In this document: positions 1 through 6,218 of the stretch, piece after piece | Layout: every line of letters starts with the position of its first letter | Numbering within the stretch: position 1 is the first letter of the stretch | NCBI GenBank assembly: GCA_000495415.1 | Contig: AWGX01000592.1 | Coordinates: 1-8,830 of the forward strand | Direction of reading: 5' to 3' | Origin: Smithella sp. ME-1 | Lineage (GTDB): Bacteria > Desulfobacterota > Syntrophia > Syntrophales > Smithellaceae | Length of the DNA stretch: 8,830 nucleotides | Made by a program: the position numbers and the translations under genes | The notes under the pieces: model-generated | What the model saw: the letters and a program-made list of their open reading frames with translations, nothing else | Databases searched by the model: none | What the model was told of the DNA's origin: nothing

Positions 1-2
1 TA

Positions 3-71
3 TCCTTTGACCGGGTGCGCAACCGAAGGGAGCGCAATAAAAACAAAGGATATTACATTACCGGGAAGTGA
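3..71 (+). CDS. 3' end of an upstream gene (partial, tentative); basic C-terminal tail
   Basis: An open frame runs in from the left edge and stops at TGA 69-71. It gives 22 residues rich in Arg, Lys and Asn (SFDRVRNRRERNKNK then GYYITGK). A basic tail like this suits the cytoplasmic end of a membrane protein. From memory of the family, genes for an RND/MMPL-type permease often lie just upstream of LolA-like/barrel gene pairs such as the one that follows, so a permease tail is plausible. A competing frame stays open from base 1 to TAA 112-114 and contains a lipobox-like LTGC, so the frame choice is not secure. Nothing inside the window identifies the product. Confidence 0.35.
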   Translation, partial: SFDRVRNRRERNKNKGYYITGK

Positions 72-93
72 CGCCTATCAGGCGGCAGCTTCC
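64..93 (+). other. Stem-loop overlapping the upstream stop codon
   Basis: The outer arms GGAAG (64-68) and CTTCC (89-93) enclose a second stem, CGCC (72-75) with GGCG (81-84), around the 5-nt loop TATCA. T69-A87 and G70-C86 can also pair, leaving one bulge and one mismatch. There is no T-run right after the 3' arm; the nearest is 117-123. It is therefore not a classical intrinsic terminator. It may be a 3'-end stabiliser of the upstream transcript or an attenuator ahead of the LolA-like gene. Confidence 0.4.
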
Positions 94-117
94 AATCTAA
101 ATAGTATATGTTAAAAT
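89..117 (+). promoter_or_regulatory. Possible sigma70 promoter with extended -10 for the LolA-like gene
   Basis: TAAAAT (112-117) matches the -10 consensus at five of six bases and is preceded by the TGn extension (TG at 109-110). The -35 position 17 bp upstream is only CTTCCA (89-94), three of six. Transcription would start near 124, giving a very short leader that still holds the GGAG site at 126-129. Confidence 0.35.
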
Positions 118-135
118 TTTTTTGTGGAGATGATG

Positions 136-900
136 ATGGGTCAAGAACTTAAAACACTTTCTTTTATTGCACTCGGATTTGTATTAATTTTCTTTGTCAG
201 TGTTTCTGTGTCAACAGCTAATGCACAGATGAGTAATAAGGAAATGCTACAGAAGGCAGATGAGGCCCGCGGTAATGCGGACGGAATACAATGGCATATC
301 TATATGGATTCTATTGAAAAAAACCGTAAACAGTACAGAAAATTGCGGGTAACCGCCAGAGGTTATAATTCGCTTGCCGATACCCTCGAACCGGCAAATA
401 TTAAAGGTCAAAAACTCTTAATGCTGGACCGCAATATGTGGTTTGCCAAGCCCGAGCTTTCCAAAGCGGTTCCGATTTCACCGCGGCAAAAACTTATGGG
501 TACTGCAGCTAATGGAGATATTGCTTCAACTAATTACGCCGGTGATTATAAAATTGCGAATGCCGAGGATGGTCAATACAACGGTGAGGAATGTGTGGTA
601 ATGGATTTACAGGCCATAGACAGCAGGGCAACTTATGACCGGATAAAATACTGGGTATCCAAGGAACGTATTGTTGGCGTAAAAGCCGAGTTTTACACCG
701 TTTCCGGCAAAATGTTTAAAACAGCAACGTTTGAATATAGAAACAGCGTGAGCATAAATGACAAGCCGCGTGAGTTTATTTCCAGAATGACAATCAACAG
801 CGCGATAATAAAAGATGATGTTACGGTTATTAAATATAGCAAGCCAGTATTGAAAAAAGTTCCGGATGCTGTTTTTAATCTTAACCTTCTTACAAAATAG
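136..900 (+). CDS. Periplasmic LolA-like outer-membrane lipoprotein-sorting family protein
   Basis: This encodes a 254-residue exported protein. Residues 1-30 form a Sec signal peptide with a long hydrophobic core and an ANA|Q cleavage site. The mature part has the look of the LolA-like 'outer membrane lipoprotein-sorting protein' family (COG2834-type fold). The central segment around residues 93-140 has the features I associate with this family: LLMLDRNMWF, then a Pro/Arg loop, a conserved-looking MGTAANGDIASTNY stretch and a Tyr-containing strand. Such proteins are thought to bind acyl chains in an open half-barrel. Three in-frame ATGs occur at 130, 133 and 136, plus GTG 124. ATG 136 was chosen because GGAG (126-129) lies six bases before it. 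The stop codon overlaps the ribosome site of the next gene, so the two are probably translated together. Family assignment is confident; the cargo is unknown. Confidence 0.75.
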   Translation: MGQELKTLSFIALGFVLIFFVSVSVSTANAQMSNKEMLQKADEARGNADGIQWHIYMDSIEKNRKQYRKLRVTARGYNSLADTLEPANIKGQKLLMLDRNMWFAKPELSKAVPISPRQKLMGTAANGDIASTNYAGDYKIANAEDGQYNGEECVVMDLQAIDSRATYDRIKYWVSKERIVGVKAEFYTVSGKMFKTATFEYRNSVSINDKPREFISRMTINSAIIKDDVTVIKYSKPVLKKVPDAVFNLNLLTK

Positions 901-909
901 GATTGTTTT

Positions 910-2331
910 ATGAAAAAAGAAACCCCGCTCCGGCTAGTCTACGCAACATTTTTTCTATTTACGGCGCTTTTGTTGTTGCCGGTTATAACCGTAGCGAAGG
1001 AGATTCCTCCAGCTAAAAATGCCGGAGAACAAATGGAAAAAGTTGATCCGGGAGATACAGACGGCACTGATATTACGGGACCGTCGGATGAAAATCAAAC
1101 GCGATTCCAAAAAATCAAAAATTATTTCGAGGCAGATTTGCGGATTCTTACTTATGGTATTGTTCAGGAACCGGCCAAAACAAGCCAGAATCCAAACAAT
1201 GATTTTTTGCAGTATCCTCAGTATGTGGCCGTTGCGGAGGTCAGGCCTGACTTCCGTTTTGATTCGAAATTTCTGGAACTGGCCATCAAACCGAGGGCGA
1301 AATTTGACTTTAAATCGTGGCAGGAGGGAATACGCGAGTACGAAACGGAGTGGAATGATGACTGGTATGTAAACGAATGGCTAATCCGTTTCAAAATACT
1401 GGATAGAGTTTTTGCGTCCTATGGACGGGAAAATTTGCAATGGGGTCCTTCCTTCCTTTTTTCTCCTTCGAATCCTTTTTTCTACGATAACGGACGCAGC
1501 AATCCCTTTATGGAAGTTCCGGGGATGGATTTTGGCCGTGTGGTTTTTATTCCCCACCGTCTCTGGACAATATCGTTAATGGTCAATATAGATGAAGGCC
1601 GCAATATTATTATTGGTCCGGATCCGTTTGAAAAAATTTACGCTGTAAAAATAGATTACACGGGTAGGGAAAACTATGCCTCTTTAATTGTTTCGCAAAA
1701 AGATCATAGGAAGACATTGGGTTTTTTCGGTGGATGGACCGTATCTGACGCTTTGCTGCTTTACGCAGAAGGCAGCATGCAGAGAGGAAGTGATGCCTTA
1801 TATCCTCAAAAGGATGAGTCACCCCTGGGAGTGTCAATGAGTAAAATCCATCAGGGTGATATGGATGTCAAACCGATTATTTTGGTGGGAGGTTCTTATA
1901 CGCTGGAAGAAAGTGGTACTTTTTCTCTTGAATACGTCTATAACATGCCGGGGTATAACGGCGAAGATACCGATACTTACTTCACTCTCAGACGTGACGC
2001 GGCCACAGCTTTTGAAGCCGGTGGGTCTTCGGGCATACTGGGACAAGCTGTTTTGTCTCAGACGGCAAATCCCGGACTTAGATTTTTACGAAGAAATTAT
2101 ATGATGCTGCAATATAATCAGACAAACATCAGAAATAAATTGGATGTTACATTTCGTTGGACGCAAAATATCGATGACGGTTCCGCTCAATTTCTGGGTC
2201 TTATGTCTTATTCTCTTGGAGACCATTGGGAACTTTTCTCTTCGGGTATAGTCAATGCCGGTCCGGGGGATACCGAATACGGCAGCACTCTCAGTTATCA
2301 GTTGATGTTTGGAGTAAAATTTGCTCTTTAG
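910..2331 (+). CDS. Outer-membrane beta-barrel protein of uncharacterised family, partner of the LolA-like gene
   Basis: This encodes 473 residues. Residues 1-29 are a Sec signal peptide (basic MKKETPLR start, Leu-rich core, likely cleavage TVA|K). A polar Gly/Asp/Pro linker (about 31-65) follows. From about residue 72 the protein alternates aromatic and polar residues in the way of amphipathic strands, with Tyr/Trp-rich belts, and it ends in VKFAL, a strand-like C-terminus suited to BAM insertion. A notable motif at 173-191 reads RENLQWGPSFLFSPSNPFF, and a second is GMDFGRVVFIP. No enzyme motif is visible. AGGA at 899-902 overlaps the preceding stop, seven bases before ATG. With the upstream LolA-like gene it suggests export or insertion of a lipid or hydrophobic molecule at the outer membrane, but the substrate cannot be read from sequence. 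It could instead be a porin-like channel. Confidence 0.7.
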   Translation: MKKETPLRLVYATFFLFTALLLLPVITVAKEIPPAKNAGEQMEKVDPGDTDGTDITGPSDENQTRFQKIKNYFEADLRILTYGIVQEPAKTSQNPNNDFLQYPQYVAVAEVRPDFRFDSKFLELAIKPRAKFDFKSWQEGIREYETEWNDDWYVNEWLIRFKILDRVFASYGRENLQWGPSFLFSPSNPFFYDNGRSNPFMEVPGMDFGRVVFIPHRLWTISLMVNIDEGRNIIIGPDPFEKIYAVKIDYTGRENYASLIVSQKDHRKTLGFFGGWTVSDALLLYAEGSMQRGSDALYPQKDESPLGVSMSKIHQGDMDVKPIILVGGSYTLEESGTFSLEYVYNMPGYNGEDTDTYFTLRRDAATAFEAGGSSGILGQAVLSQTANPGLRFLRRNYMMLQYNQTNIRNKLDVTFRWTQNIDDGSAQFLGLMSYSLGDHWELFSSGIVNAGPGDTEYGSTLSYQLMFGVKFAL

Positions 2332-2423
2332 TGTTTTCTATAAATCAAGCGCCTCTGTTATATTTATTACACCGTCGGATAATGAAATTAACTAATAATT
2401 ATAAAATCTTACGGATAAGAGAC

Positions 2424-2452
2424 TTGACAGTGTGCAACAGTCATGTTTTACT
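2424..2452 (+). promoter_or_regulatory. Probable sigma70 promoter for the M48 protease/LysE pair
   Basis: A perfect -35 TTGACA (2424-2429) is followed after exactly 17 bp by TTTACT (2447-2452), four of six to the -10 consensus. A TGn extension (TG at 2444-2445) compensates for the weak -10. Transcription would start near 2459, leaving a leader of about 60 nt before ATG 2519. It lies in the 187-bp gap after the barrel gene, which otherwise shows no clear terminator. Confidence 0.55.
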
Positions 2453-2518
2453 TACAAAAAGTTATAAAGGCAGGCTATTTTTAAATAATTAAAAACATAT
2501 TTCTCTAGAGGGAACAAA

Positions 2519-3463
2519 ATGAATAAAAAAATATTTTCGTTGATATTATTTTTTTTAGTTGCGGTCATATCATGCGCGGCAACCGAATCTTCACGCTATC
2601 GCGAGGGGTCCAACGAAGGACAGGTTACTAACCTGACGGTGCAGGATGAACAACGCCTGACCAGGGAAGCGCTGCCAAAAATGCTAAAAGATTATCCGGC
2701 AGCTAAAAATCAGGAAGTTCAAAAATATGTTTCCGATCTGGGAATGAAGATTGTCAGAGCCAACAAACTGGAAGGAAATCCCTATCATTATACTTTTACT
2801 GTTGTTGATGTTGCCGATATCAATGCTTTTGCCATGCCTGCCGGGGCTGTATTTGTAACAGCACCTCTTATTGCCATGGCTTCCAATGAAGCGGAACTTG
2901 CCGGTGTCATTTCTCATGAAATCGGTCATGTTGTCGCACGACATGCTGCAGAGAGGATGTACACCATGGAAAAAGCTCAGAATAAAACATGGATGTACGC
3001 AGCCGGCGGTGCGGCTGTTGGCGCAATCGTAGGTTACGGTTTGGGAAGACTTATCTGTGATGAGGGTGATTCAGCCTGTCACGCGAAAGCAGCTTTATTG
3101 GGAGGTGCGGCCGGTGCCGGTGGTGGTCTGCTCGCACAGAAATACACATTCCTGGTAAATTCGCGGGAAGATGAAATGGAAGCTGACCGCATCGGTTTTA
3201 AATATGCTGTTGCAGCCGGATATGATAAAGATCAGGTTGGAAAATTTTATGAAAAACTTCTGCAGATGGAAAAGAGCGGAAAAAAAGGCGACAGCACTAT
3301 TGTCAAAAATCTTTCCGATGCTTTTAGCACGCATCCACCCAGTGAAGAAAGGGTAAGACAAATGAATGAACTGGCCGCTCAAACTCCGGCAGGGAAAGCA
3401 ATCACTAGCACAGCAGATTTCAACAAAGCGAAGCAGATTGCCGCAGCCATGAAAAAGAAATAA
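2519..3463 (+). CDS. M48-family zinc metalloprotease lipoprotein (LoiP/BepA-like)
   Basis: This 314-residue lipoprotein has a short basic/hydrophobic signal ending in the lipobox VISC, with the lipidated Cys at 19. Ala at +2 favours outer-membrane sorting. The protease domain shows HEIGH at 133-137 (zinc ligands H133 and H137, catalytic E134), the downstream glutamate ligand in EMEAD (E219) and the family's THPPSEER motif at 271-278. Family members such as E. coli LoiP and BepA act in the periplasm on misfolded outer-membrane proteins. Between the motifs lies a Gly/Ala-rich stretch (about 161-206) with Cys180 and Cys187, a possible disulfide hairpin. The start is fixed by AGAGGGA (2507-2513) five bases before ATG. 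It is followed after 18 bp by the LysE-family gene and probably shares its transcript. Function as an envelope protease is well supported; its substrates are unknown. Confidence 0.9.
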   Translation: MNKKIFSLILFFLVAVISCAATESSRYREGSNEGQVTNLTVQDEQRLTREALPKMLKDYPAAKNQEVQKYVSDLGMKIVRANKLEGNPYHYTFTVVDVADINAFAMPAGAVFVTAPLIAMASNEAELAGVISHEIGHVVARHAAERMYTMEKAQNKTWMYAAGGAAVGAIVGYGLGRLICDEGDSACHAKAALLGGAAGAGGGLLAQKYTFLVNSREDEMEADRIGFKYAVAAGYDKDQVGKFYEKLLQMEKSGKKGDSTIVKNLSDAFSTHPPSEERVRQMNELAAQTPAGKAITSTADFNKAKQIAAAMKKK

Positions 3464-3481
3464 AACCTTATTATAGTAGCA

Positions 3482-4129
3482 GTGTTGACTACTCTTCTAA
3501 CTATTTTTGTTTCATCTTTCATTATTGCGCTTTCCGGCGCGCTGATGCCGGGGCCGCTTCTTACTGTTACGATAAGTGAGAGCTCGCAGCGCGGTTTTAT
3601 CATGGGGCCGATGTTAATTGCCGGTCATGCTATTTTGGAACTTGTTCTTGTTGCTGCTCTTCTTCTTGGTCTTGCTCCGTTTTTTCAGTTGCCTGAAGTA
3701 TTTGTCGTAAGCGCTATTGGGGGAGCTTTAATTCTCTTTTGTATGGCCTTCGGAATGTTCCGTTCATTGCCTTCACTGCATCTTTCCCTGGAGGTAAATA
3801 ACGACAGAAGAAATCATCCGATGATCAGCGGGATATTAATGAGTGTGGCTAATCCCTACTGGATAATCTGGTGGGCGACAATTGGGTTGGGTTATATACT
3901 ATATTCATGGCAATTTGGGTTATGGGGAATTGTTTTTTTCTTTACGGGACATATTCTGGCTGATCTGAGCTGGTATTCTCTGGTATCAGCGGCGGTTGCC
4001 GGAGGCAAAAATTTCTTAACTGATCGCCTGTACCGCGGATTGATTATGGCTTGCGCTATATTTTTGGTTGTGTTTGCCGGATATTTTGCCTATGCGGGAT
4101 TTACGAAACTGAATACAATTATTTCCTGA
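3482..4129 (+). CDS. LysE/RhtB-family amino-acid exporter
   Basis: This encodes a 215-residue polytopic inner-membrane protein with about six hydrophobic segments. The family signature is at the N-terminus: SGALMPGPLLTVTI (18-31) followed by ES..RG. A second typical LysE-family motif, SVANPYWIIWWATIGL (121-136), opens the second half. Members export amino acids or related metabolites using the proton gradient; the actual substrate is not readable. GTG 3482 is the only reasonable start, with no strong Shine-Dalgarno (only AGTAGCAG upstream) and no upstream ATG in frame before the TAA that ends the protease gene. TTG 3485 is an alternative. It lies 18 bp after the M48 gene, so co-transcription and perhaps translation by re-initiation are likely, though no functional link with the protease is evident. 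Confidence 0.85.
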   Translation: MLTTLLTIFVSSFIIALSGALMPGPLLTVTISESSQRGFIMGPMLIAGHAILELVLVAALLLGLAPFFQLPEVFVVSAIGGALILFCMAFGMFRSLPSLHLSLEVNNDRRNHPMISGILMSVANPYWIIWWATIGLGYILYSWQFGLWGIVFFFTGHILADLSWYSLVSAAVAGGKNFLTDRLYRGLIMACAIFLVVFAGYFAYAGFTKLNTIIS

Positions 4130-4140
4130 TTGCAGGGTAA

Positions 4141-4166
4141 CGCTGTAACCTTTAATTCAGACAGCG
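4141..4166 (+). other. Short stem-loop downstream of the LysE-family gene
   Basis: CGCTGT (4141-4146) and ACAGCG (4161-4166) form a perfect 6-bp stem with a 14-nt loop, 11 bases after the LysE-family stop. No T-run follows on either strand, so it is a weak termination candidate. The rest of the 155-bp gap (4130-4284) is AT-rich, with no convincing promoter apart from the strong ribosome site at its end. Confidence 0.25.
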
Positions 4167-4270
4167 AATAAACACAAAATCCGCTTCTGGAAACTTAATG
4201 ATTTTAATTGAAAAGGAATGTATAAATATTAACAAACAAGCAGTGTTTTTAATTCCTCAGTTTAAGTAAA

Positions 4271-4287
4271 GGGAGGATTATGTAATG
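4271..4287 (+). promoter_or_regulatory. Strong ribosome binding site with a start-stop ATGTAATG element
   Basis: GGGAGGA (4271-4277) lies seven bases before ATG 4285, which sets the start of the repeat lipoprotein. Another ATG at 4280 is followed directly by TAA and overlaps the true start as ATGTAATG. It is only two bases from the ribosome site, so it is likely ignored or at most a one-codon ORF. Confidence 0.55.
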
Positions 4288-5364
4288 AAAAAAATCATGC
4301 AAATGTCTTTGCTGTTTATTTTTGCTTTTGCCTTGAATGCCTGTATTCCGGTGCCAGTTCCAGTGGCTTCGTCACCAGGATATGAACAGCCGTATGACTA
4401 TGGATACGACGATCCGTATGGATATTACGATCAGTTTGATTACTATGATGAATATGTGGATGTTCCGGTAGTTTACGGAGAACCTATATACTATGCACCT
4501 CCGATAACTGTAACATTTGTTTTCGATTATTTTACATATGAAGTTGTCGGTGGATATGTGGATGTAGTTTTTTGGCGAGGCGGACACCGTTATCATCGTG
4601 AACCATGGTATGATAGCGGAAGAAGAGTTTCTCCTGATTTCATACGTAAAAATCCGCGCCACAGAGTTCGCGGCCCTGAATTTTATAAACATCGTGAAAT
4701 GTTGAGAAAGAAACATAATATTTCTCACCCAGACAATTATTACGGGTTGAAGCATCCTAAAAAACCGGATCGGCAAAGACCAAAACCGGGAGAGCAAAGG
4801 CCGCAGTGGGAACAAAAACAACCTCCGCAAATAGAGAAGCGACCTCAGTGGGGAGAGCCGCCTCCTAAACAAACAGAACAGCGTCCGTCATTGGAACAGA
4901 AAGGAATTCCGCAGGTGGAAAAGAGACCTCAATGGGGCGAACAAGAAACACAGCAAGTAGAGAAGCGCCCTCGGTGGGGTAAACAGCCTCAACAGATAGA
5001 GAAGAAACCCCAATTGGGTGAACAGGAAATCCAGCAGACAGAGAAACGACCTCAGCTGGAGCAGAAAGGGACCCCGCAGGTGGAAAAGAAACCCAAATGG
5101 GGGCAACAACCACAGCAGACAGAGAAACATCCGCAGTGGGGACAGCAGCGGCCTAAGGCTCAGCAGGGGACATTACGTCAGCCATCTCAACAGACAAAAC
5201 AGCTTTACCAGACAGAAAAGCAAAAACGTTTACAGGAGAAGCAGAAAAAGATAAGAAAAAAACCGGAAAAGGATCAGAAACAAGAACAAGAACGAGAACG
5301 AGAACGAGAACAGGAACAGACACCGGAGGAAAAGACAAAACAGCGGCCACAGCCGCGATGGTAA
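4285..5364 (+). CDS. Tyr-rich lipoprotein with a basic Pro/Gln/Trp tandem-repeat tail
   Basis: This encodes 359 residues of unrecognised function. The signal peptide ends in the lipobox LNAC (Cys20) with Ile at +2, so outer-membrane anchoring is expected. Residues 21-32 are Pro/Val-rich. Residues 33-70 hold 13 tyrosines and many Asp/Glu. Residues 73-135 form the only globular-looking part, with hydrophobic strands (ITVTFVFDYFTYEVVGGYVD) then FWRGGHRYHREPWYD, resembling small Trp/Tyr-rich lipoproteins of deltaproteobacteria. From 170 to 293 come nine repeats of 13-14 residues, consensus E-K-R-P-Q-W-G-x-Q-x-x-Q-Q-x. A Lys/Gln-rich stretch follows, with an EQ/ER run at 333-345, and the protein ends in RPQPRW. 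The head is acidic and the tail strongly basic. The tail may be an extended periplasmic or surface stalk; that is inference. It has its own strong ribosome site and is followed by a terminator. Confidence 0.8.
   Translation: MKKIMQMSLLFIFAFALNACIPVPVPVASSPGYEQPYDYGYDDPYGYYDQFDYYDEYVDVPVVYGEPIYYAPPITVTFVFDYFTYEVVGGYVDVVFWRGGHRYHREPWYDSGRRVSPDFIRKNPRHRVRGPEFYKHREMLRKKHNISHPDNYYGLKHPKKPDRQRPKPGEQRPQWEQKQPPQIEKRPQWGEPPPKQTEQRPSLEQKGIPQVEKRPQWGEQETQQVEKRPRWGKQPQQIEKKPQLGEQEIQQTEKRPQLEQKGTPQVEKKPKWGQQPQQTEKHPQWGQQRPKAQQGTLRQPSQQTKQLYQTEKQKRLQEKQKKIRKKPEKDQKQEQEREREREQEQTPEEKTKQRPQPRW
4792..5163 (+). repeat. Nine in-frame tandem repeats of 39-42 bp encoding EKRPQWG-type units
   Basis: Units start at residues 170, 184, 198, 212, 226, 239, 253, 267 and 280 of the lipoprotein. 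Seven are 14 residues, two are 13, and the last is degenerate. Each opens with E-(K/Q)-(R/K/H)-P and most continue with Q-(W/L). Units beginning at residues 198 and 253 are very alike and 165 bp apart, which shows a higher-order duplication of four units. Confidence 0.85.
5281..5319 (+). repeat. Hexanucleotide microsatellite (CAAGAA/CGAGAA) in the lipoprotein tail
   Basis: Six 6-bp units of (CAA/CGA/CAG)GAA plus a final CAG encode alternating Gln/Arg and Glu (residues 333-345). Gain or loss of a unit keeps the frame, so length variation would alter the tail by two residues at a time. Confidence 0.7.
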
Positions 5365-5416
5365 ACGGTTGCATAATGTGTTTACCCAGGACGCAAAATA
5401 AAAATATAATGTAAAA

Positions 5417-5455
5417 CAAAAGCGGCATCCCCCAAAAGTAAGGATGCCGCTTTTG
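5417..5455. terminator. Strong inverted-repeat terminator after the repeat lipoprotein
   Basis: A 14-bp perfect stem pairs 5417-5430 (CAAAAGCGGCATCC) with 5442-5455 (GGATGCCGCTTTTG) around an 11-nt loop. On the plus strand the T-run is only TTTT inside the stem. The minus strand continues with TTTTAC and further T-rich sequence. It may terminate in both directions. It lies 53 bases after the lipoprotein stop. Confidence 0.75.
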
Positions 5456-5487
5456 CAACCTAAAACCATTTTAAAATTCCCCTCAGT

Positions 5488-5507
5488 TCCCATTTGGTAA
5501 AGGGGGA
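5488..5507 (+). repeat. Small C-run/G-run hairpin, candidate dispersed intergenic element
   Basis: TCCCATTT (5488-5495) faces AAAGGGGGA (5499-5507) across the loop GGT with one A/G mismatch. From memory, hairpins of the form CCCCCTTT-GGTA-AAGGGGG recur between genes in many deltaproteobacterial genomes. Whether this is a copy of such a family cannot be told from one window. It sits between the terminator and the FmdE-type gene. Confidence 0.35.
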
Positions 5508-5567
5508 TGTGAAAACTTGAATTTTTATCTAAATCATTCTTTTTACAAAGGAAGGATAGGAGGTATT

Positions 5568-6200
5568 TTGGAAGAAGTTTTTATGCCGAATATAGACAGT
5601 GAAAATAAAATGCCGGATGATCTGAATAAATGCGTGGAATTTCACGGACATATTTGTCCCGGTTTGATTTACGGTTACCTGGTGGCCAAAGAGGCAATGA
5701 AATTGATGGGTATTACACGGTCTGTTGATGAGGAGGTTGTCGCCATCTGTGAAAATGATTCCTGCGCGGTTGATGCCCTTCAGGTTCTGCTGGGAACGGT
5801 GGTGGGGAAAGGCAATCTGATAATAAATAATTTCGGGAAAAATGCTTTTACAATTCTGAGCCGCTCCAATCGCCGGGCTTATAGATTTTCCAGAAATACG
5901 CGTTACGATTACAACGGCGCAGACAAAAGTGAGTTTGACCGGCTGGAGGCTTCTGTTGCAGCAGGAAATGCGTCGGAAGATGATCGGTGCAATCTAAAGC
6001 GACTTAAAATAAATGATCTCCTGACACGTTCCTTTGAGGAGATATTTACAACCACACAAATGCCATTCGATGAACCACTCTATGCGCCGCTTGCTCCATC
6101 TGAACCGTGTGCAATATGCGGCGAGATGACTATGGCATCAAAAATGATGAAATTAAAAGATGGGCGGCAGGTTTGCTTACCGTGTTCAAAAAAAGCATGA
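5568..6200 (+). CDS. FmdE-domain protein with C-terminal zinc ribbon
   Basis: This encodes 210 residues with no signal peptide, so it is cytoplasmic. The FmdE (PF02663-type) domain shows FHGHICPGLIYGY at 25-37 (H26, H28 and C30 as likely metal or active residues), CENDSCAVDA at 61-70 and GKGNLI at 80-85. The C-terminus (181-206) is a zinc ribbon with CAIC and CLPC pairs. The family is named after a subunit encoded with formylmethanofuran dehydrogenase in methanogens, but many anaerobic bacteria carry stand-alone copies of unknown function, often near molybdenum/tungsten or redox genes. No such partner is seen here. Start choice: TTG 5568 has a perfect AGGAGGT (5558-5564) just upstream. ATG 5583 is the alternative, with a poorer site, and shortens the protein by five residues. 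Where I recall a Cys in the GCTFGKGN motif, this protein reads GTVVGKGN. Confidence 0.85.
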   Translation: MEEVFMPNIDSENKMPDDLNKCVEFHGHICPGLIYGYLVAKEAMKLMGITRSVDEEVVAICENDSCAVDALQVLLGTVVGKGNLIINNFGKNAFTILSRSNRRAYRFSRNTRYDYNGADKSEFDRLEASVAAGNASEDDRCNLKRLKINDLLTRSFEEIFTTTQMPFDEPLYAPLAPSEPCAICGEMTMASKMMKLKDGRQVCLPCSKKA

Positions 6201-6218
6201 GGTTACCACCGGAATAAT

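Noticed and set aside
10..93. GC-rich hairpins considered as a c-di-GMP-type riboswitch
   Set aside because: The conserved core bases of that class are not present, and part of the region is probably coding.
1019..1372. Plus-strand frame of 117 codons inside the barrel gene
   Set aside because: It is an alternative frame of a clear signal-peptide-bearing gene, with no recognisable domain and no ribosome site.
4208..4232. TTGAAA with a nearby TATAAA as a promoter for the repeat lipoprotein
   Set aside because: The spacing is only 7 bp; no -10 sits at 16-18 bp from TTGAAA and no good -35 at that distance from TATAAA.
4865..5493. Several overlapping minus-strand open frames opposite the lipoprotein repeats
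   Set aside because: They are mirror images of the low-complexity tandem repeats (Leu/Phe/Val-rich translations), lack sensible ribosome sites and overlap a well-supported plus-strand gene.
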